Translations under genes and position numbers: made by a program
In this document: one piece after another, positions 44,449 through 55,610 of the stretch
How the letters are laid out: every line of letters starts with the position of its first letter
How positions within the stretch are numbered: position 1 is the first letter of the stretch
The notes under the pieces: model-generated
What the model saw: the letters and a program-made list of their open reading frames with translations, nothing else
The model's database searches: none
What the model was told of the DNA's origin: nothing
Source of the DNA: Seminavis robusta
Lineage: Eukaryota > Bacillariophyta > Bacillariophyceae > Naviculales > Naviculaceae
Assembly: GCA_903772945.1 (NCBI GenBank)
Contig: CAICTM010000051.1
Coordinates: 62,001 to 126,000 of the forward strand
Direction of reading: 5' to 3'
Length of the DNA stretch: 64,000 nt

Positions 44449-45664
44449 TTAAACCATCATGAACGGTTCGTCTTCTTGAACCTCAAAGGGAGCTGCCACC
44501 GACACACCCTGGAGCTTGGATGGAGTTCCCATGACAATGGCTCCGATTTGCCCCGGACACGCTTCAAACACAATGCACACCGCAATCGTTGCAGGAACCG
44601 ACTTTTGAATGGGCATGACCGGTGTATGACCGACAATGTGCAAGCCCTACCGTATGCGGCTCCCAAGTGACAAAAGGTCGACCAATTGGTCAAAATAGCC
44701 GCCGTCGACATTGCAGTGCCAACTCACGGGCCACAATGGGCTGCTCGTGGGTGACGGTGCGTTTCATTCCTTGCACAGATTTTCGCACCAACGCCGGTGT
44801 CGCCACATCCTTGGGAACACGATAAAAGATCACATCTTGATAGTTGCCCATGCGATTCCGTTCGGGGAGCTGTGGGAGACGTTCCCGTAAGTTGACGACC
44901 AACGTGGCATACCCCAAATTCGTTTCTTTGAAGAACCAACTCGCGAGAATGTCATTGGTGGACACAAAGGGAACATCATCTTTCTTTGCATCTTGCTTGA
45001 TGGTTTGAATGACCTTGGGGTCGACCAAAAAGAAACGAGCCGTGGCTCGTTCGGCCCGCGGCCACCATGGGGCAATGAGATTGCTGGTAATCAATCCACG
45101 CATAAAACAGACGAGGTATCCCCAGTTGGAAATGAGATTGGCTTCTTGTTCGCCTCCCAACAGCTTGACTTTTTCTTCTTGCAAAGCGCCAAAGATGCGT
45201 TCGATGGGTACTGCCTCGATGTTTCCCGTAATGAGCATTTGGAAGAGGGTGTAGTAACTGGCTCCATCGCCCAAGGCATGTGTCATGGACACAATCAACA
45301 GGTTGGGTTTCACAATGACCAATTTCCAGAACTGCTGCTGTTTCAAGTCTAGTCCCGGCTTGAGCAAGTACGGTTCCACCAGAGTCATTAACTTGGTGTA
45401 GGATTTGGTTTCCTGGTATCCGTACGCACCCAGCGCGGGGTCCTCGACCGAGTGAATCAACTCGGCACAACTACTAGTGTCCTCTGGCGCAGTAGTATCA
45501 TTGTTGTATCCCAACTGGATGACACCGTCCTTTGCGTCTTGGACAAAACGACCCGTCAACCATGGATTGAGCGACACCATTTTCTGCACACGGTCTCGCA
45601 ACAGAGTTTCGTCAATCGAGTCCACCCACGTTATCGTCGAAATCGGTTCAAGCACCATCTTCAT
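44449..45664 (-). pseudogene. condensation/BAHD-fold acyltransferase, two frameshifts
   Basis: From about 45664 (MKMVLEPISTITWVDSIDET) a 324-codon frame carries the first lobe (LNPWLTGRFV), the catalytic HxxxDG-type motif as MTHALGDGASYYTLFQML, and FVSTNDILASWFF. Near 44710 the homologous frame shifts by one base into MSTAAILTNWSTF. Near 44655 it shifts again into LHIVGHTPVMPIQKSVP..CIVFE-PGQIGAIVMG, which ends at 44449. Each shift is explained by one missing base; no GT..AG pair fits. The family uses acyl-CoA or carrier-bound acyl donors; the substrate is unknown. The true start is uncertain because the frame is open upstream to a TAG at about 45744 and an upstream exon cannot be excluded. 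An assembly error is the alternative to a pseudogene. Confidence 0.65.
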
Positions 45665-46697
45665 TTGCGTAATCTCGCTGTCGGTCAGCTCGACATAGTG
45701 ATCAAAGGATGGATGAGGAGGAGAGGAAGCAGTAAAGGGCTACATGGTATACTTCCACCGTACTAATATACTCGTTTGTTTTAGTTTGAGAGTCAAGTAT
45801 GATCTTTTATGTCATTGCCTTTTGTGGTTTGTGCTGCCTGTGATAAGATACCACTCGATCATGCAGTGGATCTTTCATTCATCCATGCACGAACAGCTCA
45901 GAGACTGCCCACTCCTATATATAGTCTAGGTATGCATACCGGTATGTATTAGTGCCGGTAGGTGCACCTCTACGTGTACCGTTAAATGTACTAGCAACGG
46001 CACGCGACCTCTGAAAGACAACTTTGAGGAATAGAATAGTAGCAAAGCTGAAGAGTGAGACTTTTTGCGGAAGCTACTGGTAACAGAGCAATGAGGTTCT
46101 TTTCAAGAGTGATGTCAGAGGAGCTGTCAGAGGTAATCGAGTTCTGGTACTGTACAGGGGGGTGGAGAATGGAGAAATCCAGTGCCATGTGACCAAAACA
46201 GTGGTGAGACAAAACTGTACGGTACCCCACAATATTACAGTGGTTGATCTTCTCCACCCTTCGCACGACATCAAGAGTAAGGAAATTACAAACTGAAATT
46301 ACTCACATAACTGTACTGGGTACTAGTACAGTCGTACCGGTACCATGGTACCAGGAAACTGGCAGGTGCAGCCTTCTTTGCTTTTCGATCGACGCGATTG
46401 GACATTGGCTCTTTCTATGATTCCTCGATTCTTCCACGTAAAAGCAACTTGCTATTGCCCTTCCACGTCAAGCTACTCGCCTTTCGTGCATAAAGTACAT
46501 GTAGTTCACCATAACGCACACATACTAGTACATCATGAGAACCCAACAGCCAGCTACTCAGTAACCGGTAATAGCAATTGTAATAGAGAGCCAAAGAAGC
46601 AGCTCCGAAACCCGCGTCGCTGTTGTGAGGAGGAGACACAACAAAAAGAAACCGCAACCCACTGATTGTGAAAAGCGCAAGCCATTGATAGTAGGCC
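45665..46697. other. 5' flanks of the acyltransferase and LRR E
   Basis: About 1 kb between head-to-head genes. Repeated GGTACC/CCGGTA words occur around 45940-45965 and 46320-46350. No gene is seen. Confidence 0.45.
45915..45924. promoter_or_regulatory. TATA-like box CTATATATAG
   Basis: A palindromic TATATATA core lies about 250 bp upstream of the acyltransferase start. Because it is symmetric it could serve either strand. It is the clearest TATA-like element I saw in the window. Confidence 0.35.
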
Positions 46698-49062
46698 ATG
46701 AAGTCTCCAATAGCAAGGGCTACCGCCAGTGATGAGATAGCCACCGAATCTATCAGAGAAACCAACAACGAAGAGGAAAGCTTTGATGTTTTGGACATTG
46801 TCAATGCCAGGATCCGTGGATTCACAGAGGAGGAGCTCCAGAAAATGGAATCATTTTCAGAACGAGGGGGAGAAGAAACGCTAGCACAAGGAGGTCCTCC
46901 TGTGGCTAGCACCACATTGAAAGAAGAAGCCAAAAAACGGGAAAACAAGAAGGACAAGGTCCAAGTTCCCGGCACTCCAGAAGACAATGTATTCCTCTTG
47001 AAGGTTTTAACAGAACGACAGGAAGCAGAATCACCGTTAAGGCAGAGTATGAACGCGGCAGCATCCAGAGAAGATTTCGATTTAGAGGATCTCCATGATC
47101 TGCCTCGGACAAGCCTAACTCGTGACGAAGAAGTGGCAAGAAGAACCTCTAATATACCTGGTGCCTATTCTGTGGCACGTGGCTTTGAACTGCCAACAAC
47201 TGCTGCCATGTATGGCACACTTGCAGGACATCCAGTAGCTGAGAATGAGACCCACTCCAACTTTATGTCCGAAGTAGTAGCGCAAGAACACTCCCTTGGT
47301 AATAATAGTGGCTTGGCTGTGGCAAACCCGGTGGATGAAACATTTCCTCAAGATCTTCCCCAAGCTCAAGAGTTTGAGAGCCAAGAATCAACAAGAGACC
47401 CAAATGACAAGATATACAAGACCCCCTTTCCATTGGGAGTCATTGCATTGGTGGCAGTCATGATCGTAATTGTGGTCGTCATGGTTCCTAGATGGAAGGA
47501 TGACCAGGTGGCTCCAATGACTGCAGTTCCCACCAGTACTCCATCGGCAGCTCCAACCATGTCTCTGGAGGGAACCATCAAGGTGTTGCTAGAAGAGGAG
47601 ACCCTGTCGGCTTTGGCAGATCCAGAGTCACCTCAGTTCAGGGCATTTGAATGGTTGTTCGAAGATCCCAATCTTCCTTCTTACTCGGATGCTCGCTTAA
47701 GGCAAAAGTTTGCATTGGCGTCACTTTACTATGCCACCAGTGGAGAAACTTGGTTGGATAATACCAACTGGCTTGACCATAGCATACATGATTGTGAGTG
47801 GTACAATGCACCTGACTTTGCTCAGAAGGCAATGATGGATTCTATATATCAAGGGTACATGTCTGAGTTTTCCCCATCCACAGAGCCACCACCACCACGC
47901 TGCAATGAAGATGGGATGTATCAGCATCTTTGGTTGGATAAAAACGACCTTGTTGGGATCCTTCCGGAAGAGCTCTACATGCTGACAAGCCTACAAACAC
48001 TGTCTCTTGGGTATAACCAGCTTGAAGGCAGTCTTGGCAGCCATATTGGACAGCTTGCTGATTTGGAGGGGATGGCCATTTTTGATCAGCCACCAGGTGG
48101 CATTCCCTCGGAGATTGGTCTCTTAACCAAGCTGAGAGGTCTGCTGCTTACCAACAGCAACCACCAAGGCCCTCTTCCTGCAGAGTTGTGGCAGCTGAGG
48201 AATTTGGAGCAATTGGTTCTAACGGACCATGCGCAAATGAGGGGAACCATTTCAACAGAGGTGGGAATGCTCTCAAAACTGAATTGGTTTGTTATCGACA
48301 ACAGTGACATCTCTGGTAAGCTGAATTCTTGTTCTCTGTTATTCTCCAATATTACAGCACATCATCCCTCACTCATCACAATTTGCTAACTTGTGTATAC
48401 ATGAAGGCACTCTTCCCACAGAGCTTGGGCAAATAGAGCCATTGGAGTGGATTGTTTTGGGTCGGGCCAGGCTATCTGGATACATCCCAAGTGAACTGGG
48501 AAGTCATCCCAACAAGCAGCATTTACATTTAGATCGCAATGACTTGGTGGGGACAATGCCTAGTGAGTTGGGTTTGCTCAGTTCTCTTTTTCGTCTTTCA
48601 TTTTGGGACAACCACATCACGGGCACTGTCCCAAGTGAACTTGGTCTCCTCAAGAATCTGGAACATGCTTTAGACCTTGGGAGAAACCTGCTAACAGGAG
48701 TCATCCCAACAGAGCTTGGGATGTTGGCAGACCTACACGATCTTTTGCTGGACCACAATCATCTCTCCGGGCAGATCCCCAGTGAATTTGGTGAACTCGC
48801 AAGTCTGCGTATCACAAAATTGGCAAACAATAGCTTGTCAGGCTCAGTCCCAGTGGAATTATCATCTCTACAGCAGACACTGCACTCGTTGTTGTTGGAT
48901 GGGAATCCAATGTTGACTGGAAGTTTCCCAGAGTCCCTTTGCCACGTAAATGGAACCTGTGTTGTACCAGTTGGTTATGCGCATTCATGTGACGGACCAA
49001 TGGGGGTGTTCTTTGGGTGTACTGATCTCCTGTGTGGCTGTGATTGCTCCTGTGGGGCCTGA
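46698..49062 (+). CDS. LRR receptor-like membrane protein E (two exons)
   Basis: Exon 1 is 46698-48315 and exon 2 is 48407-49062; the 91-bp intron (GTAAGC..ATGAAG) is phase 1 at the family position, joining DISG-TLPTELGQ. The product is about 757 aa. The start gives MKSPIARATASDEIATESIRE. Conserved cytosolic blocks are FDVLDIVNARIRGFTEEEL, VLTERQEAESPLRQSM and GLAVANPVDETFPQDLPQAQ. The span is IALVAVMIVIVVVMV. The ectodomain has the N-cap (SIHDCEWYN), LRRs such as VPSELGLLKNLEHALDLG, and tail CVVPVGYAHSCDGPMG with GCTDLLCGCDCSC. It is intact and divergent in orientation to copy D. The region from GAYSVARGFEL to NPVDE is identical in DNA to copy D over 179 bp. Confidence 0.9.
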
Positions 49063-50337
49063 ACATGAACGCTGCATAAGCAATGTATCAAGCCGGCTAG
49101 CTAGTTGTTGTTAGGTGCTGCCTCATTGGATCTTATTCTGTAGAATCTGGCTCTCTAGCGATACATTAGGCTCTTGTACAAGATATTCCCGATGTGTGGC
49201 TCTTGGCCGGCCTTGGGCAAGCACATTGGGATCGTAGCAGCTGCTGTGGCGAGCAGGATTTGAATGCTCCTATAGTTGATAATAACTGACACTACAAACA
49301 TCTAATACAAAGAAAGATCAAGGTTGTCCATAGTCTTCTGTTGCTCGCTCGTGGTGCGTACCGTACCTTAGCTGGGCCAGCCAGCAACTACACTGGCACA
49401 AGTCGTCTCGTGAGATACAGCCAGCCAAGCTTTTGGCTATGGGTAGGTGGGTATCTCCGGTTCGGTAGGTGTAGAAGGATGGCAACACAAGATTCTTCGT
49501 TTTTGCAGAAGCACTACAAGAACGCAAAAGGCTCCAGAATGAAACTTAATATTACACTCTTCCACAGCCCTCCCAACGAGCAACAACACCTAGAGACAAT
49601 CAAAGCCCGCAAGGAGTGTCCGTGACACGTCCTGTTGCCTACGCCGCGGCACCAGGCACAGGACTCCGAATAGCCACCACCCTTTGCCAGTTCTCTTGTG
49701 GGAGCTTCATCACCAGACGAATCCTAGGCTGACCCTGGTAGCGAAGAAGATTCCGACGAGGAGCTTCGATTGCCCCTGCCTAGTAGTAGGTTCAAGGATG
49801 ACCTAGATGCAGCGATCCCTGAAATTTCAGCACAACTTCTCCTCCTGCGGCCAACTTGAAGTAGTAGATCCACCGTCACATCTATGATACGGTACCCATT
49901 GCGGAGAATGGTGGCAAGACAAGTGAAGAAATACCCAAGCAATCACTGACATGCATCCTGACGTTGGCAGTTGCTACCGTTCTTGTGGCGGTGGCTATCA
50001 TCGTCTTGGCCATTCATCGTCGCGGCTAGTGGTGCTGCTGCAAGGGTTCAGTGAGCCATGGAACCCCGCTCCAAAGCACAGGGGTATCATCATGTTTGAA
50101 AGCGTACAAGGAGATTGATTAGAAAGGATTATGTAGATGGATTATCAAAAAGTTGGATTTTATGTGCAGTTCATGTAATTGAGCAAAATTTCGCGCGGAG
50201 TTTCGGTCTATGTCGTGACCGTGAATAAACATTTTGGTTGGATGCTTGTGTGGCTTGGTAGTTCATAATAGCGTTATCCTCGCAAGTAGTACTGGTAGCG
50301 GTGCGGGGTGATGTTGTGATGTCTGATATCATGAAAT
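49063..50337. other. intergenic region downstream of LRR E
   Basis: It holds the possible decayed fragment entered separately at 49625-50030. Otherwise nothing is recognised. Confidence 0.4.
49625..50030 (+). pseudogene. possible decayed membrane-protein fragment (LRR-family N-terminus?)
   Basis: Three short plus-strand stretches in different frames look coding. The first, VAYAAAPGTGLRIATTL, resembles GAYSAAPGTELERAAML of LRR A. The second is an acidic stretch (SEEDSDEELRLPLPSSRFKD). The third is a hydrophobic C-terminal helix (LTLAVATVLVAVAIIVLAI) ending in HRRG and a stop at about 50030. Their order matches the cytosolic part and span of an LRR paralogue, but similarity is weak and stops intervene. 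A separate small membrane-protein gene with unrecognised introns is the alternative. Confidence 0.2.
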
Positions 50338-50676
50338 TCAACGATCATGCCGCAAACTCGGTCGACGCTGTGGAATCGGAGGGAGGCTTTGTCTTTGTTG
50401 TTGCTTTTCCTTCTTGCTCCCGTGACTGTTCCATCTCGACACGCGTCTGTCATGGGACGGGGGTCGAGAGTAAGAAGAGGACCCAGAAGCATTGTCACTG
50501 ATAATCATGAGCTGATCAGATGATTGGCACCTCTCGCGTTTGAGGCTGCTGAGAAACGCATCCATTGGAGTCGCCGGCAAGTTCGTGATTCTACCTTGAA
50601 TCTCCTGCACTGGTTTAGAAACAAGCGGTTGCGAGTTTCGATATGAAAAGGAGCAGCTTGTGTAAGGCACGTTCAT
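50338..50676 (-). CDS. small disordered protein, SPMDAFF/SDNA family, copy 1
   Basis: The 112-aa ORF starts at ATG 50676. No known domain. It shares four ordered motifs with two other ORFs on the same strand (52258-52518, 55611-55982): P-M-D-A-F-L-x-x-L-K, (L)MIISDNA, (S)RW-S, and a C-terminal LPPIPQRRPSLRH. Between them it is Ser/Gln/Lys-rich and disordered. No signal peptide or span. The RRPS and RHD context resembles basophilic kinase sites (inference). Because three independent ORFs keep these motifs in frame, I treat it as a real gene. Function unknown. The start may lie further downstream in this ORF, since the N-terminal 35 residues are not shared. Confidence 0.55.
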   Translation of the reverse strand: MNVPYTSCSFSYRNSQPLVSKPVQEIQGRITNLPATPMDAFLSSLKRERCQSSDQLMIISDNASGSSSYSRPPSHDRRVSRWNSHGSKKEKQQQRQSLPPIPQRRPSLRHDR

Positions 50677-51248
50677 GGTACGGTAATGGTGGAGGCTATG
50701 AAGCAGAAGTTATGCAACGATTCGATTCGGTATACATGTATCCGAGGAGGTGGAGAAGATATTATGGAGTTGAAGGAGAAGATGGGAAGGAGGAGGGGCC
50801 AAAGATGGGTCAAAAGAAATGAGATGCTCGGCTGCACGGAAGGAAGGGAGAGAAGAAGGAAGAGTGGTTCGGTCAGAACGGAGAAAAGGAGGAATTCGGT
50901 GTTTTCTTAGGCTGTTTGCCATTGTACTTATGGGGGCGTGCAGAACGCCGACGTGGCCTTCATTGAAGGTGAAACCTCAGTCAATAATTAGATTTATGTA
51001 CCGATAGTACTGGTACCCTACTGGTTACTGCTGGTACATGTACTCGAATACATTAATTTTATTTAACCAAAGTGGGCAGTGGGCAGTGGGGGAGCTGCTT
51101 ACCAGCTTACTACTATTATCTACTATTAGCTGGCTGCTCTTTTCTTCAAGAGGTGAGTTACTCATGCGACTCAGTCAGTTAATACATTTTGATGCCGTTC
51201 AGGCATGCATTATTTAACAGGTGCTTGCAGACATTGCTCCAACCCCAA
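50677..51248. other. intergenic region
   Basis: No gene. A GGAAGGA-type purine-rich stretch (about 50775-50890) encodes low-complexity ORFs that I do not credit. Confidence 0.4.
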
Positions 51249-51860
51249 CTATAAATATGTACTTGAGTCCAAAGGACCCATAAAATCCCACTTTTTTACT
51301 TTTTGACCATTATGAACTTTTGGTATTCTTTGGTGCCAATTACCACTCTTGCCAGCAATGCCAAAAAAGCGAAAAAGACCCTTGTTGTAACCTCCAGAGG
51401 TACCCATTAAATTTTGTAGGCGGAAACTTACTTGAAGAAAGTGAGAGAGAAAGGATAGGTTGAGAAGGCGAGATTGTGCCACAACTTACTTCAAGCAGCC
51501 CTTCAAGCTCTAGCATTCCAGAGCCGGGCTTGGACGTGACACCTTTTAAGCGTTGCTTCCCCTCCAAATAAATGTGCCAATCCAGGCCGATGGCATCGGA
51601 ATATCGGAATGCTTACCCCAAGCAGAAGGGATGAGGCAGAACATCCTTTCTTTGCTTGCAGCGTTGTCCACGATGCTCTTCAGCTAGAGAATGTGGCTCT
51701 GAGGAGTTAACTCAGCGAAGTGCAGCGGCACTTGAACCCAACAAACTTGAATCGAGCTATTCTTCGGCAGAACTTGGGTTCCAAGGGCTGTAGAACCCAT
51801 TGAAGCAAAGGAGAAACAACCTCACGAAGCACGAGCTTGTTTGGTTATCAAAGAACGGAG
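51249..51860 (-). other. possible gene or gene remnant with unresolved exons
   Basis: Several minus-strand segments look coding. Around 51600-51500 the frame reads GLDWHIYLEGKQRLKGV, then LELEGLLE. At 51440-51249 it reads FRLQNLMGTSGGYNKGLFRF, then FGIAGKSGNWHQRIPKVHNG, ending at a stop at 51249. They can be joined in frame by a 55-nt GT..AG intron, though the donor (GTTGTG) is weak. Further upstream (about 51700-51620) reads LKSIVDNAASKERMFCLIPS but is preceded by an in-frame TAG. I recognise no family. It may be a multi-exon gene or a decayed one. Confidence 0.25.
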
Positions 51861-52257
51861 AGACTTTGTCAAAAGTCATTACGTGAATTATCAAACGTTC
51901 TAAAAAGCTGCTATAGATGTTATTGCTTGTCACCCAATTTTAGAGGAGCAACTCTTGGCTGAAGTTCTGGCTGCTATGGGTGTGCGTTATTGTTTGTCAT
52001 CCTGATTAGAAAAGCAGCTCTTGGCTGCGCTCGCTCTTCCTTTGTCTCGGACAGAGCTCGTTTAGACAAACTCCTTCAAACAAAGGCAGTTTATTTCTCG
52101 AAGCAGTGGACAGTTGCAGCTTCCAAATGAAATATAAAAAATCAGAGAATAGCCTTGTGAGGGATGTGAGCCCCGCCTGTTGGCTGGTGCAGGTATCTTG
52201 CATTTCATTGCCCCCAAGGGATGGACCCAACTTTTTGATTGACCGGCTTGTGGTGGC
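51861..52257. other. intergenic region
   Basis: No gene recognised. A short direct repeat GCAACTCTTGGCTG / GCAGCTCTTGGCTG lies near 51949 and 52013. Confidence 0.35.
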
Positions 52258-52518
52258 TCACGGACCATGTCGCAAACTCTTTTGTCGTCGAGGAATGGGA
52301 GGAAGGCCACTTTCATGACTTTGATGCGTTCCTGAAGAGCCATCGCTGCTCCATCGATCTTCACATAATGGCTTTGGTGCGGGAGTCTTAGGAGGGGTAA
52401 CATGGGCGTTATCGCTGACAATCAAAAAAGCACCAGAGTCTTGATTCCATTCCTGTTTCATGTCTCGAAAGAAGATTGATAATGGAGATATCTCCTGATT
52501 AGTGCTGTTTCGATCCAT
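52258..52518 (-). CDS. small disordered protein, SPMDAFF/SDNA family, copy 2
   Basis: An 86-aa ORF if started at ATG 52518 (MDRNSTNQEISPL), chosen because homology with the other two copies begins just after it. The shared motifs are SPLSIFFRDMK, LIVSDNA, DRWSSDGSS and LPPIPRRQKSLRH. The segment after SDNA is Pro-rich (TPPKTPAPKP). No membrane segment. It sits about 2 kb from copy 1 and 3 kb from copy 3, same strand. Function unknown. Confidence 0.55.
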   Translation of the reverse strand: MDRNSTNQEISPLSIFFRDMKQEWNQDSGAFLIVSDNAHVTPPKTPAPKPLCEDRWSSDGSSGTHQSHESGLPPIPRRQKSLRHGP

Positions 52519-53169
52519 TGGATTGGTGTTGTTGGCGTTGGAGTTTGGAGTTGGTTGTATGTTGTGCGAAACTGAATAAATGAGGGCGAAAGGAGAGTGG
52601 AGTTGTTTTCTGAAAAAAGTGAGATGCAACGATGCAACCTCAGTTCTTCGATGTTCTCACAGATGGTGCAAGGGAATAGCAAAACTAGAGTAGCTCACAA
52701 GGGAAGTCACAAGTCACAAGGACAGCTCTAGTACAGCGTAGTAGGATGTAGTCAGCAGTGTACGAGAACTCGTTTGGAGTTCCACCCATTATTAATTATT
52801 AACATGACATCATAGTATGAGATTTGATATGAGGCCTTTTGCCTTTGCACTTTGCATGATAATATTATTATGCCCCTTCCCTCTGAATGTTTCACTGTGA
52901 AGGTTAAGGTCATCCAAGTCTTCAAGTACACTTTCGGCAATAACAGCTAACACGCAAAGGAAACCCCCCCATGTCAGTGTGACTTTACTGAGTAATTGGA
53001 TCAGCTATGGATCTGAAAGGAGCCGAACCACGATCTTCCGAAAACAAAAAGGAAAGAGCCGCATGCAGGACGATGTTCGGATTGGAGTTGAAATTGATGG
53101 AGTCGAGTCGGCTCTACTCATGAGCTCTCTTGTCACTAAGTCTTGTCATGGTGCTGGTGAAGGTGTGGA
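52519..53169. other. intergenic region
   Basis: No gene. The stretch around 52780-52880 is AT-rich. Confidence 0.4.
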
Positions 53170-53733
53170 TCAATCGAGATCTCCATCCATCGGTTGGAAC
53201 AGCTCCAAAGTGAAACACTGCCAAGTTTTTGATAAATCCAACCGCAGTCTTGGATACCCATTATCGTTCTGTTCTTCTGGACCCGCACCAACGATTCTGT
53301 GTTCAGACACGACGAGCATGGAACCAAGAGCACTTTCCTTTCCTTGGAGAGACAGGTGTCTGCTCCTGATTTGAGCATAATGTTGGATCCTCCATCCATG
53401 AGTGGCATCACCAATACAGTGAAGTGCATGCCATCGACGCCATGGGTAAGAATGGAAGCGCGAAGGCCGGGCTTGTTGCCATCCGGCAAATGAATTGGAT
53501 CATCCTTGGACCTTGTCCTCTGCATACAAGAACGCGTCCGTCAAGAAAGTCTGGGGACGCAGTATAGGTCCGACATCTTGATCTTGACCGTTTCCTACCA
53601 AAGTATGTCTTTTATTGCGAACAATGGGGATCTCCATTGTCAGATTCCTTTTCGAGCGATCCAAACCAACTCTGAAAAGGAGGGAATGCAGCAGAAAACA
53701 CCACAAGGGGACAATAGCAACAACAAAAATCTT
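53170..53733 (-). pseudogene. frameshifted gene for a membrane-anchored protein of unknown family
   Basis: The sequence begins with a hydrophobic segment at about 53733 (KIFVVAIVPLWCFLLHSLLF) with no in-frame ATG, then IPIVRNKRHTLVGNGQDQDV and TFLTDAFLYAEDKVQG. It breaks near 53500 and resumes in another frame as DGNKPGLRASILTHGVDGMH and MPLMDGGSNIMLKSGADTC. It breaks again near 53355 and resumes as LGSMLVVSEHRIVGAG, then GYPRLRLDLSKTWQCFTLEL, ending at TGA 53172-53170. Each change of frame falls where the next frame immediately becomes protein-like, so two single-base indels are the simplest reading. No family is recognised. A signal anchor and an ectodomain are inferred. Confidence 0.4.
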
Positions 53734-55610
53734 CTGACAGGAGTGTCAGTCTATCTGGGCAAGTACATGTAGGACATGCCCAATGACAATAGAAGTATGT
53801 GGCATACACAAGTTGAGTGTGTCTATCCAATGGCGAGGAGCCTGCCACTTCTTATCCTGTGTCTGATCGACATATTCTACTGCATGCTGACACCTCCCAT
53901 TTCGACACTCCATGCTAAACAGCCCAGTCTTCTCCGCCAAAGCATCTAATTGGTGGCAGGCAAGGGCCTTCATTCAAGAGCACACATTTGGCTTTCTAGC
54001 GCAATGCCCCGGCCATCTTGTTCTAACTGTAGCATGAGTAATTATTTGCACTCGTATAACTGTATTGGCTATTGCAGTTTGTTCTTTGTTCTCCGTGCTG
54101 CCTAGAGTAGACTTGCCACCACCATGAACCCAATGATGTATTAGCTATTGCAGTGTGTTCTTTGTTCTCCGTGCTGCATTGACTATGGTGCCCTTGATCT
54201 CTTCCACTAGTCTTCCTCCCTTAATCCTCCCTGCCCCCCACCTTGCCTCCCCTCCCTCTTTGGTTTTGCTGCTGCTCTGCGCACTGGATCGATTGCTGGG
54301 CTCCCGTTTGTGCATGGTGCTCTCTCCCTCCACCCCCTCCTCACCATAGTTCCCTCTAAGCCATAGTAAGTAACCGCTCTTGCTCTCGTGTGTATCGAAC
54401 GCAGAGTTAAGGTACAGATCCATACCGGCATGGTCCATACGGTAGCTCCTCCCACCTCCCGCTCAGACCCCCTGAACCCATGCCCGTCTGTGGGTGGCGG
54501 CTGGATGTCTGCGATCCTCATCCATTTCACTGTTACATGTTTTCTTGGTGGGCTGTTGTTGTTCGGCTGCATTCTGAGGCCAGATCCACCAGTTGGAAAA
54601 AAGGTTGCCAACCAGTTGCTGCTCGCGACGTCCACGCATTCCGAGACCCACAAAACGAGGCAACCTCATTATGCTCGTTTAACTGTCCCACAAACACTAA
54701 ACCAGGCGGATGACACGGTTCGGTACCCCGCCACAAATATCCTCCACCAACCCCGCGTTTGGTCTTTCGTGGGTCCAGCTGGCACCACAGCAATAAACGC
54801 AGAATGCCCTGCCCATCGAATGCCTTCCTACCGGTATCTCTAGGAGCTAGGAGCAATGATGGTCAGGGTAGGTAGCTAGCGGTTCGTCACGGGCCCTTCG
54901 CTTTTTTGCTGGTTTGTAAACGTTCTGGAATTCGTGAAGCATGCGATACGGCTGGAACGATGCCGAATTGAATTGATGCTGCCGTAGCAAAAGCCAGGGG
55001 GAGAGGGCGCATCACATGCACTGGTACCTACCGATGGGTACCGTACCGACCAGTGAGTGGTACAGGGGATGGGCCCCACCAAAGACGCACGGCCACAACG
55101 AAAGTCAAGTATATCTAGACTTGATTGGACTTCTCTCCAGTTCTAGGAAAACAAAAATGCTCGTAGACTTTGTAGGTCTTCCAATGTTGCACTCAAATAG
55201 TACTCCATTGCTGCGTCAATGTCCATGTTCTTGTGTCCTCCCCTCAGCCATGCAGTATCACCGGCTGATTTCGTGACCTTTTTGGTTCAAGCCAGACAGG
55301 GACCTACTTGGCTTGGGGCAGCCGGCATTTCCAGTTTCAAGCCACGCACCAGACGGAGACCTACTTGGGTCAGATGGCACGGCTAAGGCCATGGCTTAGA
55401 GCGCATTTTGATAAAAGCTACCAGGTACACACTGAATGGAGTCGACTCAGAGGAGACCTATCAGGAGACACCCAGACGACTAGCTAGCAACGGACTGAGA
55501 CTGTTGGTAACCGAAGGCTGAAGGCTGGTGACTGTTTTCAAAAAGGTCTATTTCTTCTATTCTTTAGTTTTATGTTACATTGTCCCTTTACCCACTTTGC
55601 AAAAAGACAA
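53734..55610. other. long intergenic region with repeats
   Basis: No supported gene. A 40-bp direct repeat (TTGCAG-TGTTCTTTGTTCTCCGTGC) occurs at about 54070 and 54145, next to C-rich repeat copy 2. The minus ORF at 53746-53973 may be an upstream part of the 53.2-kb pseudogene. Confidence 0.4.
54186..54373. repeat. C-rich interspersed repeat, copy 2
   Basis: Closely matches 40343-40527 (TGGTGCCCTTGATCTCTTCC to CATAGTTCCCTC), then continues AAGCCATAGTAAGTAA. Confidence 0.75.
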
